Source: Crocinitomicaceae bacterium
Lineage (GTDB): Bacteria; Bacteroidota; Bacteroidia; Flavobacteriales_G; Salibacteraceae
DNA length: 61,546 nt
Assembly: GCA_002707155.1 (NCBI GenBank)
Contig: PAME01000012.1
Coordinates: 1-61,546 of the forward strand
Direction of reading: 5' to 3'
Part shown: positions 46,600-56,116 of the stretch, one piece after another
How the letters are laid out: each line of letters opens with the position of its first letter
How positions within the stretch are numbered: the stretch's first letter is position 1
Translations under genes and position numbers: made by a program
The notes under the pieces: generated by a model
Database searches by the model: none
Told to the model about the DNA's origin: nothing
The model's input: only the letters and a program-made list of their open reading frames with translations

Positions 46600-47163
46600 T
46601 TACTTTACTCTTTCACTGTAAATACCCGATCTAGTATCCACTTTAATTTTGTCACCAGTATTGATAAAAAGTGGCACACGCACCTCTGCTCCAGTTTCAA
46701 CAGTAGCAGGTTTCATAGTGTTGGTAGCCGTGTCTCCTTTAATACCCGGCTCAGTATAAGTTATTTCCATTTCCACGTAAGCAGCTACTTCAGCTGATAA
46801 AGCTCTTTCTTCATCCGCATGAAATAGAATCTCAACCATTTCTCCCTCTTTTAAAAATTGAGGTGCATTTATTAGCTTCTCGTCAAGAAATGTTTGCTCA
46901 TAATTATCGGTATTCATAAAATGATAGCCTTGACTATCGTTGTACAAGAATTGATATTTCCTGTTTTCAATTCTTATTATGTCAATTTTATGTCCTGATG
47001 GAAAAGTGTGGTCTAATACTTTACCAGTTGTTAAACTTCTGATTTTTGTTCGAACAAAAGCAGGCCCTTTTCCTGGTTTTACATGAAGGAATTCAATGAT
47101 TTGAACTAGGTCATTGTTGTAGTTTAAACAAATTCCATTTTTAATATCTGATGTTGAAGCCAT
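46600..47163 (-). CDS. efp: Elongation factor P
   Basis: A 187-residue, three-domain OB-fold protein that rescues ribosomes stalled at proline stretches. KPGKGPAFVRTK carries the tip lysine (K32) that is modified in many bacteria. GAEVRVPLFINTGDKIKVDTRSGIYSERVK is the standard C-terminus. It lies between the ABC ATPase and the LpxD-like gene, a gene order I associate with Bacteroidota lipid A operons. Confidence 0.96.
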   Translation of the reverse strand: MASTSDIKNGICLNYNNDLVQIIEFLHVKPGKGPAFVRTKIRSLTTGKVLDHTFPSGHKIDIIRIENRKYQFLYNDSQGYHFMNTDNYEQTFLDEKLINAPQFLKEGEMVEILFHADEERALSAEVAAYVEMEITYTEPGIKGDTATNTMKPATVETGAEVRVPLFINTGDKIKVDTRSGIYSERVK

Positions 47164-47179
47164 AGTTTATTCTTTGTTA

Positions 47180-47824
47180 TTACAAATCTAGCTTTTTGTG
47201 ATGCTTATAATTACTAAGGTCAATCTTTTTAGTGCAAAAAAAGTGCTCGTCTTTAATGTCGTTTGAACAAACGATTACGATTCGCTCTTTTAAAATAGGC
47301 TCAATATTTTTTTTATACCACAGAACGCCACTTTTATCAAGGTTGGAAGTTGGTTCATCGAGTAAGATTAGGCTTGCATTACTAAATAAAGTTAGGCCGA
47401 GCTTTACCCGTTGTTTCATTCCCGACGAATAGGATTTAATGGGTTTTTCTATTTGATGGTCTATCTCAATTGCTGCGGAAAACTCTTTGGCGCTAGTGTT
47501 TTTTGTAAGTGGTTTAAAACTTTGGTGAAATTTTAATAACTCGCTTAAATTCAATTCTTCAATGAGCTCAAGATAGGGTGCAGTAATACTTAAGTGTTCA
47601 AATACATTATCTACGATAATTTCCTGTTCATTATCATAATACTGAATGATTCCTTCATTTGGACTTACCCAACCAGAAATAGTTTTAAGTAATGTTGATT
47701 TTCCAGAGCCGTTTGGCCCATTTACAAAAAGAGATTCTCCTGCAGATAATTCCAAGTCTAAATTCCTGAAAATCCAATGGGTTAGATAACGCTTTGAAAC
47801 CTGATTAAGCAACAGGCGATTCAT
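47180..47824 (-). CDS. Orphan ABC transporter ATPase subunit
   Basis: A 214-residue ABC ATPase with Walker A GPNGSGKST, signature YSSGMKQRVKLGL and Walker B LILLDEPTSNLD. No permease gene adjoins it, so its membrane partner is encoded elsewhere. Its start overlaps the lpxA stop by one base (TAATG), so it is co-translated with lipid A genes; a link to envelope lipid or glycan export is inference only. Confidence 0.9.
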   Translation of the reverse strand: MNRLLLNQVSKRYLTHWIFRNLDLELSAGESLFVNGPNGSGKSTLLKTISGWVSPNEGIIQYYDNEQEIIVDNVFEHLSITAPYLELIEELNLSELLKFHQSFKPLTKNTSAKEFSAAIEIDHQIEKPIKSYSSGMKQRVKLGLTLFSNASLILLDEPTSNLDKSGVLWYKKNIEPILKERIVIVCSNDIKDEHFFCTKKIDLSNYKHHKKLDL

Positions 47825-48600
47825 TATTGCAAGCCTTTAATTAAGCCGTTTTTGGAATTCTTAATAAAGTCAAGTACGATGGTTTTTTCTTCACAATCTT
47901 GAATCTCATTTTGCACAATTTGGCTTCCCTTAGAAATGTTTTTATTCTGTATAAAAAGTATGCGATAGATTTCTTCGATTCTTCGGATTGACTCTTCGGA
48001 GTAACCTCTGCGTTTGAGACCAATTGAATTAACACCAATGTAAGAAAGGGGTTCTTTCGCAACTTTAATAAAAGGGGGTACATCTTTTCTGATTCTAGAT
48101 GTGCCACCAACAAAGGCATACATACCGACATGCGTGAATTGCTGCCCTCCAACCATTCCTTCAATAACAGCAAAATCATCGATTGTAATGTGACCACTTA
48201 AGCCGGTAGCATTTGCTATAATAACGTTGTTTCCTATTATGCAATCGTGGGCAACATGAACGTATGCCATCAAAAGGCAGTTATTGCCAATTACGGTTTT
48301 CCAACGATCAGCTGTACCCTTATGAATAGTTACCGCTTCTCGGATAATGGTATTGTCGCCAATTTCTACCGTTGTTTTTTCCCCGTTGTATTTTAGGTCT
48401 TGAGAGTCAGCAGAAATAACGGCTGTTGGAAATATTTTGCAGTTTTTCCCAATTCTTGCACCATCAAAAATGGTGACATTAGGGCCTATCCAAGTACCTT
48501 CACCTATTTCAACATCGCCGTAAATGCAACTAAAGGGTCCAATCTCAACGTTCTTACCGATTTTTGCATCCGGATGAATTTCTGCACGACTATGTATCAT
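47824..48600 (-). CDS. lpxA: Acyl-ACP:UDP-N-acetylglucosamine O-acyltransferase
   Basis: A 258-residue hexapeptide-repeat enzyme performing the first step of lipid A synthesis. The N-terminal IHSRAEIHPDAKIGKNVEIGPF, the catalytic His in HVAHDCIIGNN and GFSEESIRRI-like GYSEESIRRIEEIYRILF C-terminal helices are typical. It follows lpxC/fabZ by 10 bases and overlaps the ABC ATPase start by one base. Confidence 0.96.
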   Translation of the reverse strand: MIHSRAEIHPDAKIGKNVEIGPFSCIYGDVEIGEGTWIGPNVTIFDGARIGKNCKIFPTAVISADSQDLKYNGEKTTVEIGDNTIIREAVTIHKGTADRWKTVIGNNCLLMAYVHVAHDCIIGNNVIIANATGLSGHITIDDFAVIEGMVGGQQFTHVGMYAFVGGTSRIRKDVPPFIKVAKEPLSYIGVNSIGLKRRGYSEESIRRIEEIYRILFIQNKNISKGSQIVQNEIQDCEEKTIVLDFIKNSKNGLIKGLQ

Positions 48601-48610
48601 TCAATTTGTA

Positions 48611-50011
48611 CTATTTATCTTTAACTACTTGTGCCATTAATTCGCCTTCCGTTGCTAGCTGTCCTCCGACATAAGCTCTAGCTCTCATAACACAAATTCC
48701 TCGGCGGATGGGTTGCATTAACTTACATTCCATGACAATTGTATCGCCAGGAATAACTTTTCTTTTGAATTTTACTTTATCTATTTTCATAAAGTAAGTG
48801 GAGTATTTTTCAGGATCAACAACAGAATTGAGGACAAGAATACCACCTGTTTGAGCCATTGCTTCAATTTGCAAAACGCCGGGCATAACTGGGTTACCTG
48901 GGAAATGACCTTCGAAAAATTCTTCGTTTCTTGTGACGTGCTTTATGCCAATTACTTTTTCTCCTGTAAGCTCGATTATTTTATCAACCAGCAAGAAAGG
49001 GTATCGGTGAGGTAAAAGACTCATTATCTTGTCGATATCCATTACGGGCTCTATTGTATCGTCATACTTTGGTGGTTGATTTTCCTCAGCTTTAATTTGA
49101 GCTTTTATTAGCTTTCCAAATTTCACATTTCCAAAGTGACCGGGTCGCGCAGCAAGAATATGTCCTTTCAAAGGCCTTCCCACTAAAGCCAGGTCGCCAA
49201 TAATATCGAGTAATTTATGCCGAGCTGGCTCATTTTCGAATTGAAGATTAACGTTATTCAAAATGCCAATCCCAACAGCTTCTATTTCGGATTTATCTCG
49301 TTTAAATGTTTCTGCTAATTTATCTTTTTCTGCTTCTTCCAATTCAGTGTCCACCATTACAATGGCGTTATCTACGTCACCTCCTTTTATTAAGCCAGCA
49401 CTGACCAATTGGATAAGCTCACGCAAGAAAACAAATGTTCTGCAGTTTGAGATTTCTTTCTCAAACTCCCCCAAATGATACATAGAAGCGTGCTGAGTTC
49501 CTAACAAAGGTGAGTTGTAGTCAACCATTACGGTTATTCTAAACTCTCCGCCATTTGTAGGAACGGCAAGCATTTCAATTTTTTTATCTACATCTTCATA
49601 GGCCATATTATCCTTTAAAGTGTAGTAATTCTTATCAAAACCTTGCTCTACTATTCCAGCATTTTTAATTGCAGTAACAAAATGACGAGCACTTCCATCA
49701 AGTATAGGAATTTCGGGACCATCAATTTCAATGAGCGCATTGTCAATACCAAGGCCATACATTGAAGCTAATAAATGCTCAGTGGTATGAACTTCGGCAT
49801 TGCCTTTTTTAAGTGAAGTACCCCTTTGTGTATGAAATACATTGTCAACATCTGCTTTTACTTCTGGAGCGCCATCAATGTCCATTCGCTTAAAAACAAA
49901 CCAATGGTTTTCAGGAGCTGGTTTCACCGTAATGTTCACCATTTGCCCTGTATGCAATCCTATACCAGATAATGAAAATGGGGCCTTGAGGGTTTTTTGC
50001 TTATCACTCAT
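48611..50011 (-). CDS. lpxC/fabZ: Bifunctional LpxC deacetylase / FabZ dehydratase
   Basis: A 466-residue fusion characteristic of Bacteroidota. Residues about 1-305 are LpxC, with HTTEHLLASM, PILDGSARHF and HKLLDIIGDLAL supplying the zinc ligands. Residues about 320-466 are FabZ, with LLPHRYPFLLVD and the catalytic His in EGHFPGNPVMPGVLQIEAMAQ. One protein thus commits UDP-acyl-GlcNAc to lipid A and also serves fatty acid elongation. It lies 5 bases after lpxD. Confidence 0.97.
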   Translation of the reverse strand: MSDKQKTLKAPFSLSGIGLHTGQMVNITVKPAPENHWFVFKRMDIDGAPEVKADVDNVFHTQRGTSLKKGNAEVHTTEHLLASMYGLGIDNALIEIDGPEIPILDGSARHFVTAIKNAGIVEQGFDKNYYTLKDNMAYEDVDKKIEMLAVPTNGGEFRITVMVDYNSPLLGTQHASMYHLGEFEKEISNCRTFVFLRELIQLVSAGLIKGGDVDNAIVMVDTELEEAEKDKLAETFKRDKSEIEAVGIGILNNVNLQFENEPARHKLLDIIGDLALVGRPLKGHILAARPGHFGNVKFGKLIKAQIKAEENQPPKYDDTIEPVMDIDKIMSLLPHRYPFLLVDKIIELTGEKVIGIKHVTRNEEFFEGHFPGNPVMPGVLQIEAMAQTGGILVLNSVVDPEKYSTYFMKIDKVKFKRKVIPGDTIVMECKLMQPIRRGICVMRARAYVGGQLATEGELMAQVVKDK

Positions 50012-50016
50012 ATACT

Positions 50017-51057
50017 TTAGTTACTTTTCGGGCTAACTACTTTTTGTAAATTATCTATTCGGGCCTTTAAATTGGTCAGGTTTTTAAAAAGAACATAGGA
50101 ACGTTTATATTCCCCTATTGGTATAGCAGGTGAGCCTTGCCAAATTGAATTTTCCTCTTTTATTGAAGCGCCAATACCAGATTGAGCAGCTATTTTAACA
50201 CCATCAGCAATTGATATATGTCCAATAATTCCAACTTGACCACCGATCATGCAGTTTTTGCCAATTTTTGTAGACCCAGCAATCCCAGTTTGTGCAGCCA
50301 TTACGGAATTTTCTCCCACCTCAACATTGTGAGCGATTTGAATTAGGTTATCCAATTTGGCCCCTTTACAAATTCGGGTCGAACCTAATGTACCTCTATC
50401 AATTGTGGTATTGGCACCTATTTCTACATGATTTTCAATAATCACATTTCCAATGTGAACGACTTTCTGGTAGTTGTTTTCAGAGTTTGGAGCAAAGCCG
50501 AAGCCATCACCGCCAATAATTACTCCAGAATAGATTTTGCAGTCGTTTCCAATTTCACAGTCGTCTTGAACGATTGCGCCCGGTTGTATAATTGTATTTG
50601 TTCCAATTTTTACTTGTTCTCCGATGTAAGCGTTACCATAAATTTTGGAATTGTCACCGATAACTGCACCCGCCAAAACAGTTGCGTTTGGTCCAACATA
50701 AACATTACTGCCCAATGTTGCTTTATCACTGATTTTTGCACTAGGGTCAATGCCTGTTTTGTTCGATTTATATTGTTGGTACATTTCGAGCACTTTCACA
50801 AAGCACATTCTAGCATTGTCAACCCAAATAAGTGTGAGTGTTGGTTTTGTAGGCTTGGTCAATTTAAAACTATTGTCAATAATGCAAATTGAAGCATCAG
50901 TTTCGTAAACGTAATCTACATACGCTTCATTTGATAAAAAAGTCAATGAATTTGTTACGCCTTCTTCAATTTTAGCAAGCTGATTTACAGTGGATTCGGA
51001 ATTCCCTTCAATTTTTCCATTAAGCAATTCGGCTACCTGAGAAGCGGTAAATTCCAT
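50017..51057 (-). CDS. lpxD: UDP-3-O-acylglucosamine N-acyltransferase
   Basis: A 346-residue enzyme that adds the N-linked acyl chain in lipid A synthesis. The N-terminal nucleotide-binding domain ([16 protein letters not shown]) is followed by a beta-helix with [30 protein letters not shown] and the catalytic His in [12 protein letters not shown]. It is the first gene of the envelope operon running to 44445. Confidence 0.95.
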   Translation of the reverse strand: MEFTASQVAELLNGKIEGNSESTVNQLAKIEEGVTNSLTFLSNEAYVDYVYETDASICIIDNSFKLTKPTKPTLTLIWVDNARMCFVKVLEMYQQYKSNKTGIDPSAKISDKATLGSNVYVGPNATVLAGAVIGDNSKIYGNAYIGEQVKIGTNTIIQPGAIVQDDCEIGNDCKIYSGVIIGGDGFGFAPNSENNYQKVVHIGNVIIENHVEIGANTTIDRGTLGSTRICKGAKLDNLIQIAHNVEVGENSVMAAQTGIAGSTKIGKNCMIGGQVGIIGHISIADGVKIAAQSGIGASIKEENSIWQGSPAIPIGEYKRSYVLFKNLTNLKARIDNLQKVVSPKSN

Positions 51058-51129
51058 TGGGTGTTTTTGACGTTATCATTAAAGGCCATTAATTTGCTTA
51101 AAAGCCCCGAAAAGGCTTCAAAAATAAAA

Positions 51130-51162
51130 CAAATTTGAACTTAGAATTTGACCTGATTCAAA
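51130..51162 (-). promoter_or_regulatory. Candidate promoter of the lpxD envelope operon
   Basis: On the minus strand a TTTG (51159-51162) lies 21 bases before CAAATTTG (51130-51137), a one-mismatch match to TAnnTTTG. Transcription would start near 51123, giving a leader of about 65 bases. A short hairpin (AAGCC/GGCTT, 51102-51118) lies in that leader and is too weak to call a terminator. Confidence 0.38.
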
Positions 51163-51184
51163 CTTTTCAACAGCCCGTTTAAAA

Positions 51185-52411
51185 TTAGAAAGTAGGGTAG
51201 CAGAGGTAGTGTTTTGTAACTGGCTCTGACATTGCGGATATGTTGAACAAATCAGCAGCCTGCGCAATATCCTTTACTGTTCCGTCTTTGTAGAGCATTT
51301 GAATTTCCCCTTTTCCAATTGTGTATGCTCTATTATCAATTTTCCCTTCAAAAACTAAATAGCTTAACTCTTCTTCTGAGCAGGATAGTTTTTCTTGAAC
51401 TTTAGTTCTGCTTTCCGATACTAGTTGAGGCTCTATTAGCTCACTTTGTAGTTTTACCTTTAATAGTTTGCGGTTAACCAAACATGAAGAAAGAAAGCTT
51501 AAAACTAAATCAGGGTGAAATTGCCATTCTTTAATTGCCGCCATAATATCATAATCATCCAATTGCGAAAAGGCATTAAAATATTCTGTTTCTTGCGCGA
51601 GCTGAGTTTTTGTTACATCCTCGTAAAGAAAGGTTTTTATTGCTGCATTACAATCTAATTTGACATTTCTGTGCGCTAAACTTTTGGCTCTTTTTAAGAT
51701 TTGAAGCAGCATACTTTCTGCGCTTATTACTGTTTTATGCAAATAAACTTGCCAATACATTAAACGACGTGCAACCAAAAACTTTTCTATGCTATATATT
51801 CCTTTAGCTTCAACCACTAAATTGCCATTGACTACACTAAGCATTTTTATTATTCTGTCCACTCCAATTACGCCTTCAGATACGCCAGTAAAGAAACTGT
51901 CTCGCCTTAAATAATCCAGCCTATCCATATCTAATTGACTAGAAACTAGTTGATTTAGGAATTTTTTAGGGTGTTCGTTTTTGAATATCTGAATGGCTGT
52001 ATCTAGCTTTCCTTCAAAGCCAGAATTCAATTTCTGCATGAAAATTTCAGAAATTTGCTCATGGCTTACTCCTTCCACTATGCTGTTTTCTAAAGTGTGA
52101 GAGTATGGACCATGTCCGATATCATGCAAAAGAATTGCAATAGTTACTCCAATTGCCTCATCTTCGGTAATTTCTTCTCCCTTAGACCGAATAACATCAA
52201 TAGCTTTGCCCATTAGGTGCATAGCTCCAATTGCGTGTTGAAGCCTAGTGTGGTTTGCTCCACTATACACCAGGTTGGTTAATCCCAGTTGAGTTATTCG
52301 CCTTAAGCGTTGAAAGTAAGGGTGTTCGATTAAGTCGAAAATAATTTCATACGGAATTGTAATAAAGCCGTAAACGGGGTCGTTTAAGATTTTACGTTTT
52401 TTATTGTGCAC
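51185..52411 (-). CDS. HD-domain phosphohydrolase (dNTPase-like)
   Basis: A 408-residue protein of the HD superfamily, similar to dGTP triphosphohydrolase-like proteins. The metal site reads H (in RLQHAIGAMHLM, 59), HD (in LLHDIGHGPYSH, 96-97) and D (in QLDMDRLDYLRRD). It likely hydrolyses dNTPs or other phosphoesters in the cytosol; the substrate is not clear from sequence. Divergent from porX across 54 bases. Confidence 0.92.
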   Translation of the reverse strand: MHNKKRKILNDPVYGFITIPYEIIFDLIEHPYFQRLRRITQLGLTNLVYSGANHTRLQHAIGAMHLMGKAIDVIRSKGEEITEDEAIGVTIAILLHDIGHGPYSHTLENSIVEGVSHEQISEIFMQKLNSGFEGKLDTAIQIFKNEHPKKFLNQLVSSQLDMDRLDYLRRDSFFTGVSEGVIGVDRIIKMLSVVNGNLVVEAKGIYSIEKFLVARRLMYWQVYLHKTVISAESMLLQILKRAKSLAHRNVKLDCNAAIKTFLYEDVTKTQLAQETEYFNAFSQLDDYDIMAAIKEWQFHPDLVLSFLSSCLVNRKLLKVKLQSELIEPQLVSESRTKVQEKLSCSEEELSYLVFEGKIDNRAYTIGKGEIQMLYKDGTVKDIAQAADLFNISAMSEPVTKHYLCYPTF

Positions 52412-52465
52412 AACGAATGTTATTCAAGTTTGTATTAAAATCAAAAGTAAGATTAAGCAGGTTAT

Positions 52466-54016
52466 ATGGAAGAGGTAAAGATATTATGGGCAGATGATGA
52501 AATTGATTTGCTAAAACCGCACATTCTTTTTCTAGAAGAAAAAGGATATAAAGTATTTACAACTAACAATGGCAATGAGGCTATTGAATATTTGGAGTAC
52601 CAGCAAATGGATATTGTTTTTTTAGATGAAAACATGCCCGGTTTGTCAGGTCTAGAAACGCTGGAAAAAATTAAAGAAATTGATTCTTCTCTACCCGTAA
52701 TTATGATTACGAAAAGTGAGGAAGAGTATATCATGGAGGATGCCATTGGTGCCAAAATTTCTGATTATTTAATTAAGCCTGTAAACCCAAAGCAAATCTT
52801 GCTCTCAGTGAAAAAGAACTTAGACAAGAAAAGATTGGTTTCAGCTAAAACCACTCAGGTTTACCAACAGGAGTTTCGGCAGATAAGTATGCGTCTAAAT
52901 GATAGGATGGATGCAGAAGAATGGAAAGATTTCTACAAAAAGCTAGTGCATTGGGAAATTGAATTGGATGCCTCTGAAGATAGAGGAATGGAAGAGATTA
53001 TTCAAATGCAGAAGACGGAGTCTAATAATGTTTTTTCTAATTTTTATGAAGACAATTATTTGGACTGGATAAATGGAAGAGACAATGAAACGCCAATAAT
53101 GTCTCACACCTTGTTGCCTAAAATGGTGCTTCCTCAAATTAAAGATGACGGCTCCTATCCAACAGTATTGATTTGCCTGGACAACTTTCGATTTGATCAA
53201 TGGAGAGCAATAAGGGAAAGGGTAACTGACTATTTTAGAGTAGAAAATGAGGATATGTACTATAGTATAATACCAACGGCAACCTCATTCTCAAGAAATG
53301 CATTATTTGCGGGGCTGTTGCCAAACGCCATTGAAGCTAGGTTTGGTCAGCAATGGGATACTAATGGAGGAGGCAGCGTGGATGAGAAACAGTTGCTCGA
53401 CGCAATGCTTAAATTACATGGAAAACAGTTAAAATCTGATTTTGTAAATGTTAATGGATTAGAAGAGGGCAAGAAATTAGCGGATAAAATTTCGGAATAT
53501 TTGCACAATGACTTACTTGTTCTAAGTTTCAATTTTGTTGATATGCTTACGCATTCAAAAACGGATATGGAGGTTATAAAAGAATTAGCAGACGATGAGT
53601 CGGCGTATCGTTCTGTTACTTCCTCTTGGTTTGAACATTCACCTTTGTTAGATATTTTGAAGTTTTTTAGTGAGAAAAAAATCCCGGTACTTTTCACTTC
53701 AGATCACGGAAGTGTGCGTGTAAAAAATCCAGTTAAAGTGATTGGAGATAGAAATACCAACACCAACTTAAGGTACAAAAGAGGAAAAACGCTGGATTAT
53801 AATGCCAAAGATGTTTTTGAGGTAAAGCAACCTAAAGAAGCCCATTTACCTGCAGGAAACTTATCTTCAAGGTATATCTTCGCAAAGTCAGAGGACTTCT
53901 TTGTTTATCCAAACAATTACCATCATTTTGTGCAACATTACAAGAATACTTTCCAGCACGGTGGAATCTCATTAGAAGAAATTTTAGTTCCCTTTGTTTC
54001 ATTATCACCCAAGTAA
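52466..54016 (+). CDS. porX: PorX: response regulator with PglZ phosphatase-like domain
   Basis: A 516-residue protein. The receiver domain (1-120) has the acidic pocket WADDE, the phospho-acceptor D54 in FLDENMPGL and K in LIKPVNP. The C-terminal PglZ/alkaline-phosphatase-like domain (about 210-510) has CLDNFRFDQW and FTSDHGS metal-site motifs. This layout is that of PorX, the T9SS regulator/effector paired with PorY. It fits the T9SS sorting domains found at 328-1185, 34254-34739 and the pseudogene at 34912-36234. tsaE follows after 5 bases. Confidence 0.95.
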   Translation: MEEVKILWADDEIDLLKPHILFLEEKGYKVFTTNNGNEAIEYLEYQQMDIVFLDENMPGLSGLETLEKIKEIDSSLPVIMITKSEEEYIMEDAIGAKISDYLIKPVNPKQILLSVKKNLDKKRLVSAKTTQVYQQEFRQISMRLNDRMDAEEWKDFYKKLVHWEIELDASEDRGMEEIIQMQKTESNNVFSNFYEDNYLDWINGRDNETPIMSHTLLPKMVLPQIKDDGSYPTVLICLDNFRFDQWRAIRERVTDYFRVENEDMYYSIIPTATSFSRNALFAGLLPNAIEARFGQQWDTNGGGSVDEKQLLDAMLKLHGKQLKSDFVNVNGLEEGKKLADKISEYLHNDLLVLSFNFVDMLTHSKTDMEVIKELADDESAYRSVTSSWFEHSPLLDILKFFSEKKIPVLFTSDHGSVRVKNPVKVIGDRNTNTNLRYKRGKTLDYNAKDVFEVKQPKEAHLPAGNLSSRYIFAKSEDFFVYPNNYHHFVQHYKNTFQHGGISLEEILVPFVSLSPK

Positions 54017-54021
54017 ATTAA

Positions 54022-54438
54022 ATGAAAGTAAAGGCTCATTCAATTGAAGATTTAGCTGCTGCTGCATTGCAACTTTTGCAAGCTTTTCCTAAACACAGCG
54101 TATTTGCATTTGTTGGGGAAATGGGAGCTGGAAAAACTACTTTTATTCACCGTATTTGCACAGTATTAGGGGTGAAAGAAAAGATGAGTAGTCCTACCTT
54201 TTCTATTGTGAACGAATATTTAGGCGGTGGAAATACCAAAATATATCATTTTGACATGTATCGATTAGAAACGGAGGAAGAGGCGCTGGATATTGGATTT
54301 GAAGAATATTTATCAAGTCAAAACTACTGCTTCATTGAATGGCCTGATAAAGTGAGTAGCTACTTGCCATCAGAAGCCGTCATAGTTAAAATAGAGTTGG
54401 AAAAGGAAACGCGAATTATATCAGCAGATATTCTTTGA
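54022..54438 (+). CDS. tsaE: tRNA threonylcarbamoyladenosine synthesis ATPase
   Basis: A 138-residue P-loop ATPase with Walker A GEMGAGKTTF and the family motifs SSPTFSIVNEY, IYHFDMYRLE and FIEWPDKV. TsaE works with TsaB and TsaD to make t6A37 on tRNAs. It follows porX by 5 bases and may be co-transcribed. Confidence 0.95.
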   Translation: MKVKAHSIEDLAAAALQLLQAFPKHSVFAFVGEMGAGKTTFIHRICTVLGVKEKMSSPTFSIVNEYLGGGNTKIYHFDMYRLETEEEALDIGFEEYLSSQNYCFIEWPDKVSSYLPSEAVIVKIELEKETRIISADIL

Positions 54439-54444
54439 AGATAG

Positions 54445-54474
54445 TTGTAAAGGGTAGGGTATTATTTACCTTTG
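54445..54474 (+). promoter_or_regulatory. Bacteroidota-type promoter of the alanine dehydrogenase gene
   Basis: TTG (54445-54447), a 19-base spacer, then TACCTTTG (54467-54474) match the -33/-7 consensus TTG-N19-TAnnTTTG exactly. The start codon begins only 4 bases after the -7 box, so transcription would start at or next to the ATG, giving an almost leaderless mRNA. Confidence 0.6.
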
Positions 54475-54478
54475 ATAC

Positions 54479-55699
54479 ATGAATCTCTCATCAGAAGAAT
54501 TACGAAGTCTTTCAGCATCAGCAGCACATACTCCGAAAGAACAATTACAAGCCGTTGAAACAGGCTCCGATAAGATTTATTTTGGAGTTCCAAAAGAGTC
54601 ATCATTTCAAGAAAGACGAATTGCACTTACGCCAGATGCAGTTAGGTTGTTGGTCTCTAGGGGACATCGAGTTGTTATTGAAAGTGGAGCTGGAGCCGGT
54701 TCAAATTTCAATGACAATGAGTACATAACTGCTGGAGGTGAAGTAACTCATGATAAAAAAGAAGTTTATCAAGCTAATATTTTAATGAAGGTGGCTCCTC
54801 CATCAATGGATGAAATCAAGTTGATGCAAGAGGGACAAACCTTGATATCAGCGTTACAATTATCAACTCAACCAAAAGCGCATCTAGAAGCGCTAATGAA
54901 AAAACACATAACGGCTATTGCCTGGGATTTTATTCAAGGCGATGACGGCGTTTACCCCATTGTTCGATCTATGGGTGAGATTGCTGGAAATACAGCAATT
55001 TTAATTGCTGCCGAATTGCTGTGTTCTGGAAAAAATAGTAGACAAGCCATGTTTGGAGGTATTACTGGAATTCAGCCAACTGAAGTAGTAATAATTGGAG
55101 CAGGAACCGTTGGAGAATATGCAACAAGGGCTGCTTTAGGTTTAGGTGCTACTGTTAAGGTTTTTGATCAATCGATGTATAAACTCAGACGGTTACAAAA
55201 TGATATTGGTGTTAGGTTAAATACTTGTACCATGCATCCAGAGTCTTTAGCTGCTGCATTAAAAACCTGCGATGTTGCAATTGGCGCTGTGCGCTCAAAT
55301 ACAGGTAGATCCCCTTGTTTAGTTTCTGAGGATATGGTTTTAAATATGAAACATGGCTCTGTAATAGTTGATGTAAGTATAGATCAAGGAGGTTGCTTCG
55401 AAACATCTGAAGTTACTAGTTTGGAGCATCCCATTTGTATTAAACACGATATAATTCATTACGGAGTCCCAAATATTCCAAGTAAGGTTTCCCGAACTGC
55501 TAGTAAAACATTAAGCAATATTTTTTCTCCAATTCTTATCAAATTTGGGGAGCAAGGAAGTTTGGCAAACGTATTGCGAAACTTTAAAGGGGTAAGAAAT
55601 GGTGTTTATTTGTATAAAGGCACTCTTACTAGTGAACATCTTGGCGATTCTTTTGATATTCAACACAAAGATTTAAACCTTTTATTAGGTATGTTTTAA
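54479..55699 (+). CDS. ald: Alanine dehydrogenase (AlaDH/PNT family)
   Basis: A 406-residue NAD-dependent enzyme converting alanine to pyruvate and ammonia. IYFGVPKESSFQERRIALTPDAV is the AlaDH/PNT N-terminus, and VVIIGAGTVGEYATRAALGLGATVKVFD is the Rossmann GxGxxG site; DVSIDQGGCFETS is a conserved C-terminal segment. An N-terminal extension of about 30 residues precedes the catalytic start, common in Bacteroidota homologues. Start of a run with the DUF4258-like gene and aroB. Confidence 0.92.
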   Translation: MNLSSEELRSLSASAAHTPKEQLQAVETGSDKIYFGVPKESSFQERRIALTPDAVRLLVSRGHRVVIESGAGAGSNFNDNEYITAGGEVTHDKKEVYQANILMKVAPPSMDEIKLMQEGQTLISALQLSTQPKAHLEALMKKHITAIAWDFIQGDDGVYPIVRSMGEIAGNTAILIAAELLCSGKNSRQAMFGGITGIQPTEVVIIGAGTVGEYATRAALGLGATVKVFDQSMYKLRRLQNDIGVRLNTCTMHPESLAAALKTCDVAIGAVRSNTGRSPCLVSEDMVLNMKHGSVIVDVSIDQGGCFETSEVTSLEHPICIKHDIIHYGVPNIPSKVSRTASKTLSNIFSPILIKFGEQGSLANVLRNFKGVRNGVYLYKGTLTSEHLGDSFDIQHKDLNLLLGMF

Positions 55700-55702
55700 A
55701 TT

Positions 55703-56116
55703 ATGGCAAGGCGTTTTTTTATTTTTTCCATCGGCCTGCTATTTGGCAGTGTATTAGTATATCAGCTACTTATTAAAGGAACCGATAGAGAATTTTATGG
55801 CTCTTGGTTGCCAGAAGGTAGAGTCTTGAAAAAAATTAGAACAGGCCTCGATAAACAGCATTTGAAACTGGATTGTTGGACAAAATGTGCCAGTATTTTT
55901 AATTCGGATATTGACTATTTATTGGAAAATGGAGACGTAAATTTTAGCAGAAGTAAAACTCAAGGTTCTGAAAAGTCTTATTTCGTAGATAGCGAATTGG
56001 AATCCGAGCAGCTATTGGAAGTGACATTTGGTATGGTGGGTGAACAAATTTCTATTCAGGAAATTACGGTAGATAAAAAAAACACTTTTAAGGCTAAAGA
56101 CTGCTCTTGTGATTGA
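55703..56116 (+). CDS. DUF4258-like membrane-anchored protein
   Basis: A 137-residue protein with an N-terminal hydrophobic helix (FFIFSIGLLFGSVLVYQLLI) and a small soluble domain. IDYLLENGDVNFSRSKTQGSEKSYFVD resembles the DUF4258 core, and the C-terminus has CSCD. Function unknown. It lies 3 bases after ald and overlaps aroB by 8 bases, an arrangement that suggests one operon. Confidence 0.75.
   Translation: MARRFFIFSIGLLFGSVLVYQLLIKGTDREFYGSWLPEGRVLKKIRTGLDKQHLKLDCWTKCASIFNSDIDYLLENGDVNFSRSKTQGSEKSYFVDSELESEQLLEVTFGMVGEQISIQEITVDKKNTFKAKDCSCD

Noticed and set aside
50428..50892. 154-codon plus-strand frame opposite lpxD
   Set aside because: Shadow of the hexapeptide repeat coding sequence, with valine and asparagine bias produced by the opposite strand.
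51102..51118. Terminator or attenuator before lpxD
   Set aside because: Only five base pairs with a seven-base loop and a short T tract; too weak to call.
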